The position numbers and the translations under genes were made by a program. Shown one piece after another: positions 60,937 to 64,000 of a stretch of DNA of 64,000 nt. Each line of letters begins with the position of its first letter. The first letter of the stretch is position 1. Source of the stretch: Streptococcus pantholopis (GTDB lineage: Bacteria; Bacillota; Bacilli; Lactobacillales; Streptococcaceae); contig NZ_CP014699.1 in assembly GCF_001642085.1 (NCBI RefSeq), positions 62,001-126,000 of the forward strand, read 5' to 3'. The notes beneath the pieces are model-generated. The model was not told where the DNA came from. It worked only from the letters and a program-made list of their open reading frames with translations, and did no database searches.

Positions 60937-61752
60937 ATGAAAAGAAATAATAGGATAGCCATTTTGCTGATATTCCTGCTGATTCTAGTCTCAGCAGCTG
61001 CAGCAGTATCCTTTTTTGGAAATAAAAGCAGTCAAACACCAACTCCTCCGGCTGCACAAACTTCGGTTTCTTCTGCCCAAAACCGCTATACTGTTAGTCA
61101 GGAAGAAAAAGACTATCTCAAAGAGCGTTTTGCTGATCTTTGGAGCGTTAATCCTGAAACGGTTGCCTATATTTATGCTCCCGGTACAATGCTGGATGAA
61201 CCGGTTGTTCAAACTGGAGACAACGAAACCTATCTGAACAAAACTTTTGACGGCGGGTATGAGCCTTTTATGGGAACCGTTTTTATGGATAAGGACAATT
61301 CCAAAAATTTTGATAACAGCCTTACTTGGCTTTTTGGGCATGCTAGGGGCTCTATGACATCCGATCACCGCATGTTCAATGACGTGAATTTTTATGATAG
61401 TCAGTCTTACTTCAATGACCATCCTTATTTAGTGGTAGAAACTCCCAGCAGGAAATATTATTATGAAGCAGCCTTTATGATAATTGTCCCAGAGACGACC
61501 GCTCTGTATCAAACTTCCTTTGACAGCCTGACTGATTTTAAGAAGCAGCTTACTCAAGTTGCTCAGGAAGCCCACACGAAAAACATCAATCTATTAATTG
61601 ATGAAAATGACAACTATCTTGTTTTATCGACCTGCCGCGAAGAAGATGAAACCATTCGCAGCAACCTCTATTGGCGCCAAATTCCTGATGATGAATTGAC
61701 TGATTTTTTGGCAAAAGAAGGTCAAAATCTGACTTACCAAAACACACGTTAA
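60937..61752 (+). CDS. srtB: class B sortase
   Basis: 271 aa. One N-terminal membrane anchor (about 7-27), a polar linker, then the sortase fold from about 55. Catalytic His135 (FGHARGS), Cys233 (VLSTC) and Arg241 are present; the extra helix and SNLYWRQ fit class B. It joins proteins to peptidoglycan or acts on pilus-type substrates, on the outer face. Class B enzymes normally recognise NPxTN-type motifs. The secreted gene upstream is a possible client but its motif is LPNTS. AAGGAGG precedes the ATG. Confidence 0.88.
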   Translation: MKRNNRIAILLIFLLILVSAAAAVSFFGNKSSQTPTPPAAQTSVSSAQNRYTVSQEEKDYLKERFADLWSVNPETVAYIYAPGTMLDEPVVQTGDNETYLNKTFDGGYEPFMGTVFMDKDNSKNFDNSLTWLFGHARGSMTSDHRMFNDVNFYDSQSYFNDHPYLVVETPSRKYYYEAAFMIIVPETTALYQTSFDSLTDFKKQLTQVAQEAHTKNINLLIDENDNYLVLSTCREEDETIRSNLYWRQIPDDELTDFLAKEGQNLTYQNTR

Positions 61753-61827
61753 GTTTGTGTCTGACGGACTTTGTCTTATACCGTTTTGGCTGACAAAAGC
61801 TTTTTAGCAGAAAAGGCTGACCGCTAT

Positions 61828-61856
61828 TTTACGAAAATCTTATTTTGCGGTATAAT
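61828..61856 (+). promoter_or_regulatory. zapA promoter
   Basis: TTTACG (61828-61833), 17-bp spacer, TATAAT (61851-61856), 22 bp before the ATG. Confidence 0.65.
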
Positions 61857-61878
61857 GCTAAATGAGAGGTGTGAGAGT

Positions 61879-62193
61879 ATGACAAGTAAAAATCGCTACA
61901 AATTCAGCTTTGGGGACAAGCCTCTGACGCTGACGACTGATAAAGACAACCTTTTTATGGAAGAGGTAGAGCGTGTCGCTAAGGAAAAATATGAGGCCAT
62001 CAAAGAAAAACTCCCGCAGGCTGATAATGAGACGATAGCCATTTTAATGGCCATTAATTCGTTGTCGACCCAGCTCAGCCGCGAAATTGAGTTTGAAAAA
62101 ACGGAAAAAGAATTAACTGAGCTGCGGACCAAAACGATTGTCGGCATTCAAAAAAGGGCCGGACAGTCTCAAGGCGGCGGAGAAGAACGATGA
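61879..62193 (+). CDS. zapA: cell division protein ZapA
   Basis: 104 aa from ATG 61879, behind GAGAGGTGTGAGAG; the longer open frame crosses the promoter. It contains a ZapA domain (NRYKFSFGDKPLTLTTDKDNLFMEEVERVAKEKYEAI) and a C-terminal coiled coil (STQLSREIEFEKTEKELTELRTKTI). ZapA crosslinks FtsZ filaments at mid-cell. It overlaps cvpA by 4 nt (ATGA), as in many streptococci where zapA-cvpA-mutS2 are adjacent. Confidence 0.88.
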   Translation: MTSKNRYKFSFGDKPLTLTTDKDNLFMEEVERVAKEKYEAIKEKLPQADNETIAILMAINSLSTQLSREIEFEKTEKELTELRTKTIVGIQKRAGQSQGGGEER

Positions 62194-62738
62194 TTACCTT
62201 TCTGCTTTTGCTTATTTTAGTCTGGCATTTCTATATTGGTTATACACGCGGCCTTCTTTTACAAGGTTTCTATTTTGCTGGCAGTATTGCCGCCTTGGTT
62301 ATTGCTGGGCAATTTTATAAAGAATTGGCTCAGGTCATTACGCTTTGGATTCCTTATTCCAATCCCAGCGAAGGGGCTGAGGTCGCTTTCTTTACAGATG
62401 TTGATCTTTTTGATTTAAGCTATGTCTACTATGCTGGAATTGCTTTTTTGCTGATTTTTATGGGGGTTTACCTGCTTGTTCGTTTGCTGGGTATTTTTCT
62501 CCATTTAGCACCGCTTGATTATTTCGATAATAGGCGTGCAAATTGTATCAGCGGTACGCTGTCAGTTCTTGTTACTCTCCTGTTTTTTAGCCAGATTTTA
62601 TCTATTTTAGCGACAGTCCCTTTAGATTTTGTACAAAATGCCCTGTCAGGAAGTTTTTTGGTGCGCTTGCTGGTCAGTCATTTTCCGGCTCTTTCAGCCC
62701 TGATAGAAAATCTTTGGACGGTTAATATTCCTAAGTAA
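62190..62738 (+). CDS. cvpA: CvpA family membrane protein
   Basis: 182 aa, four membrane helices (about 1-18, 22-42, 78-104, 118-140) of the CvpA/colicin V production family (FYIGYTRGLLLQGFYFAGSIAALVIAGQFYKELA; LLVRLLGIFLHLAPLDYFDNRRANCISGTLSVL). In streptococci its role is unknown although it is often next to mutS2. It overlaps zapA by ATGA, so translation is coupled, and ends at a hairpin with a T-run. Confidence 0.88.
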   Translation: MITFLLLLILVWHFYIGYTRGLLLQGFYFAGSIAALVIAGQFYKELAQVITLWIPYSNPSEGAEVAFFTDVDLFDLSYVYYAGIAFLLIFMGVYLLVRLLGIFLHLAPLDYFDNRRANCISGTLSVLVTLLFFSQILSILATVPLDFVQNALSGSFLVRLLVSHFPALSALIENLWTVNIPK

Positions 62739-62760
62739 GGCAGAAGCCTTACTTTTTTTA
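62733..62760 (+). terminator. terminator after cvpA
   Basis: AAGTAAGG (62733-62740) pairs with CCTTACTT (62747-62754), loop CAGAAG, then five T. It overlaps the region where the mutS2 -35 should lie. Confidence 0.85.
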
Positions 62761-62770
62761 ACTTTTTAGG

Positions 62771-62776
62771 TATAAT
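62771..62776 (+). promoter_or_regulatory. -10 box directly upstream of mutS2
   Basis: TATAAT, seven bases before ATG 62784; AAAAGG between the two is too close to the ATG for a usual ribosome binding site. Confidence 0.6.
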
Positions 62777-62783
62777 AAAAGGT

Positions 62784-64000
62784 ATGAACAACAAGATTTT
62801 AGAGCAAATGGAGTTTGTTAAAGTCAAGAATCTATTTGCAGTCTATTTGCAGACGGAACAGGGGGAGCAGGAACTGGCTGCCCTGACACCGATGACCGAA
62901 GAGAAAAAAATCAAGCGCGCCTTTGCGGAAATTTTGGACATGGAGGCTGTTTTCACAGAAGCGCATTCTTTTGGGGTCGGTCAGATTCAGGATATTTCGG
63001 TCAGTATTCAGCGGCTGCAGGCAGACGCTGATTTAGATCTTACAGAGCTGCTGGGAATTAAACATGTTTTATTAACTGCAGCCGATCTAAAGCGCTTTTA
63101 CGCTGACTTGGAAAATGTCAGTTTAACGGAACTGCAGCGCTTATTTGAAGATCTGACTGTCTTTCCGCAGCTGCAGGGCAGTCTGCAGGCGGTTAATGAT
63201 GCCGGTTTTATCGAGGATTTTGCTAGTCCGGACTTGACTAAAATCCGCCGTCAGCTTCGCCAGCGTGAGGCTGAGCTGCGTCAGCTCCTGCAGGATTTGT
63301 TAAAAAAACAGGCCGAGTTTTTATCTGAAAAACTGATTGCCAGCCGTAACGGACGCAGCGTTCTGCCGGTCAAAAACACTCACCGGCACCGGATTCCAGG
63401 TGTTGTACATGATATTTCAGCATCAGGTGCTACTGTTTACATTGAACCGCGGGGGGCTGTCAATTTACATGAAGAAATCAGCCGCCTGCAGGCAGATGAG
63501 CGCTATGAAATTCAGAGAATTCTGCATGATTTATCTCAGCTTTTGCGGCCACACACAGCTTCTCTGCTTCAAAATGCCTGGATAATTGGGCATATTGACC
63601 TTGTCCGGTCAAAATATTTTTTCCTGCGTGACTATAAAGGGACAGTGCCGTCTGTATCGAAAGATAAGACAATCCATCTCCTTGCAGCTCGCCATCCTTT
63701 GCTGACTGACCCAGTGCCTAATGACTTGCAGTTTGCTGATGACTTAAAGGCGATTTTAATCACTGGGCCGAATACGGGCGGTAAAACGATTATGCTGAAA
63801 ACGCTCGGTCTGGCTCAGCTTATGGCCCAGGCCGGTCTGCCTATTCTGGCGGCTGCTGGTTCAAAAATTGCTGTTTTCCGCCAGGTTTTTGCCGATATCG
63901 GTGATGAGCAGTCTATCGAACAAAGTCTCTCAACCTTTTCCAGTCATATGACACAAATTGTTGCTGTCTTAAATAAAGCCGACCAAGACAGTCTCGTTCT
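62784..64000 (+). CDS. mutS2: endonuclease MutS2, N-terminal part
   Basis: The reading frame runs from ATG 62784 to the end of the window (405 codons) without a stop. Starts [23 protein letters not shown], as in streptococcal MutS2. The core domain with [38 protein letters not shown] leads to the Walker A GPNTGGKT and [19 protein letters not shown] of the MutS ATPase. The Smr nuclease domain lies beyond the window. MutS2 acts in ribosome collision or recombination control rather than mismatch repair. The start is about seven bases after a TATAAT box, suggesting a leaderless mRNA. Confidence 0.95.
   Translation, partial: MNNKILEQMEFVKVKNLFAVYLQTEQGEQELAALTPMTEEKKIKRAFAEILDMEAVFTEAHSFGVGQIQDISVSIQRLQADADLDLTELLGIKHVLLTAADLKRFYADLENVSLTELQRLFEDLTVFPQLQGSLQAVNDAGFIEDFASPDLTKIRRQLRQREAELRQLLQDLLKKQAEFLSEKLIASRNGRSVLPVKNTHRHRIPGVVHDISASGATVYIEPRGAVNLHEEISRLQADERYEIQRILHDLSQLLRPHTASLLQNAWIIGHIDLVRSKYFFLRDYKGTVPSVSKDKTIHLLAARHPLLTDPVPNDLQFADDLKAILITGPNTGGKTIMLKTLGLAQLMAQAGLPILAAAGSKIAVFRQVFADIGDEQSIEQSLSTFSSHMTQIVAVLNKADQDSLV

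Overview
The window is a low-GC Firmicute chromosome and almost certainly a Streptococcus. The evidence is gene content and order (dut-radA-carbonic anhydrase, argG/argH, rnpA-yidC-jag, tatD-rnmV-rsmA, dinB beside pflB, glpF divergent from pepX, rnhC-lepB-recD2, zapA-cvpA-mutS2), an LPETG-anchored protein, BusR, CppA and Gls24 proteins, and AGGAGG-type ribosome binding sites. It is probably a mutans-like or related oral species, but the species cannot be fixed from sequence alone.

Layout. 1-4.5 kb: end of trmL, a sortase-anchored spherulin-4-like surface protein, then a LytTR regulator/DUF3021/ABC-transporter operon. 4.6-7.5 kb (minus strand): a formate/nitrite transporter and two FMN reductases, one carrying a PAS-like C-terminal domain. 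7.6-14.4 kb: DUF454 protein, dut, radA, carbonic anhydrase, AIM24 protein, a divergent Lrp/isochorismatase pair, gltX. 14.6-24.2 kb: argG (promoter with two ARG-box-like sites), argH, rnpA-yidC-jag, rpmH, a ZIP transporter; this stretch is crowded with a dispersed hairpin repeat. 24.2-33.1 kb: Gfo/Idh oxidoreductase, tatD, rnmV, a five-gene accessory insertion (HIT, ketopantoate-reductase-like, DUF1697, methyltransferase, SDR), rsmA, a broken MBL hydrolase and an isolated busR. 33.7-36.7 kb: a seven- or eight-gene Gls24/AmaP envelope-stress operon. 37.1-41.5 kb: a sugar operon (RpiR regulator, ketose-1-phosphate kinase, fructose-type PTS IIBC without IIA, LacD-like aldolase) that fits a tagatose-1-phosphate route. 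42-64 kb: dinB, pflB, nucleotidyltransferase, GNAT, DUF975, stress protein, cppA with a serine hydrolase, glpF/pepX, recD2-lepB-rnhC, a secreted LPNTS-ending protein, a class B sortase, zapA-cvpA and the start of mutS2.

The most striking feature is a family of about 25 full, long, partial or decayed copies of one repeat. The compact form is 105-109 bp. Its conserved ends read GAACACGCCCTAA at the left and ACGGGCTTTGTATCTT at the right. Between them are three nested helices whose sequences differ from copy to copy but whose pairing is kept by compensatory changes. Long forms carry extra internal modules, one of which repeats in tandem at exactly 105 bp, an arrangement like pneumococcal BOX elements. 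Six genes (jag, the ZIP transporter, the Gfo/Idh gene, dinB, the nucleotidyltransferase and recD2) have a copy or array ending a few bases before their ribosome binding site, always with GTATCTT nearest the gene. I cannot match the family to a described element.

A second theme is unusual translation starts. Four genes (DUF454, GNAT, rnhC, mutS2) have a -10 hexamer only 6-7 nt before the start codon, which suggests leaderless mRNAs, and radA has a strong ribosome binding site in front of ATC rather than a standard start. No rRNA, tRNA, CRISPR array, prophage or intact insertion sequence was seen.
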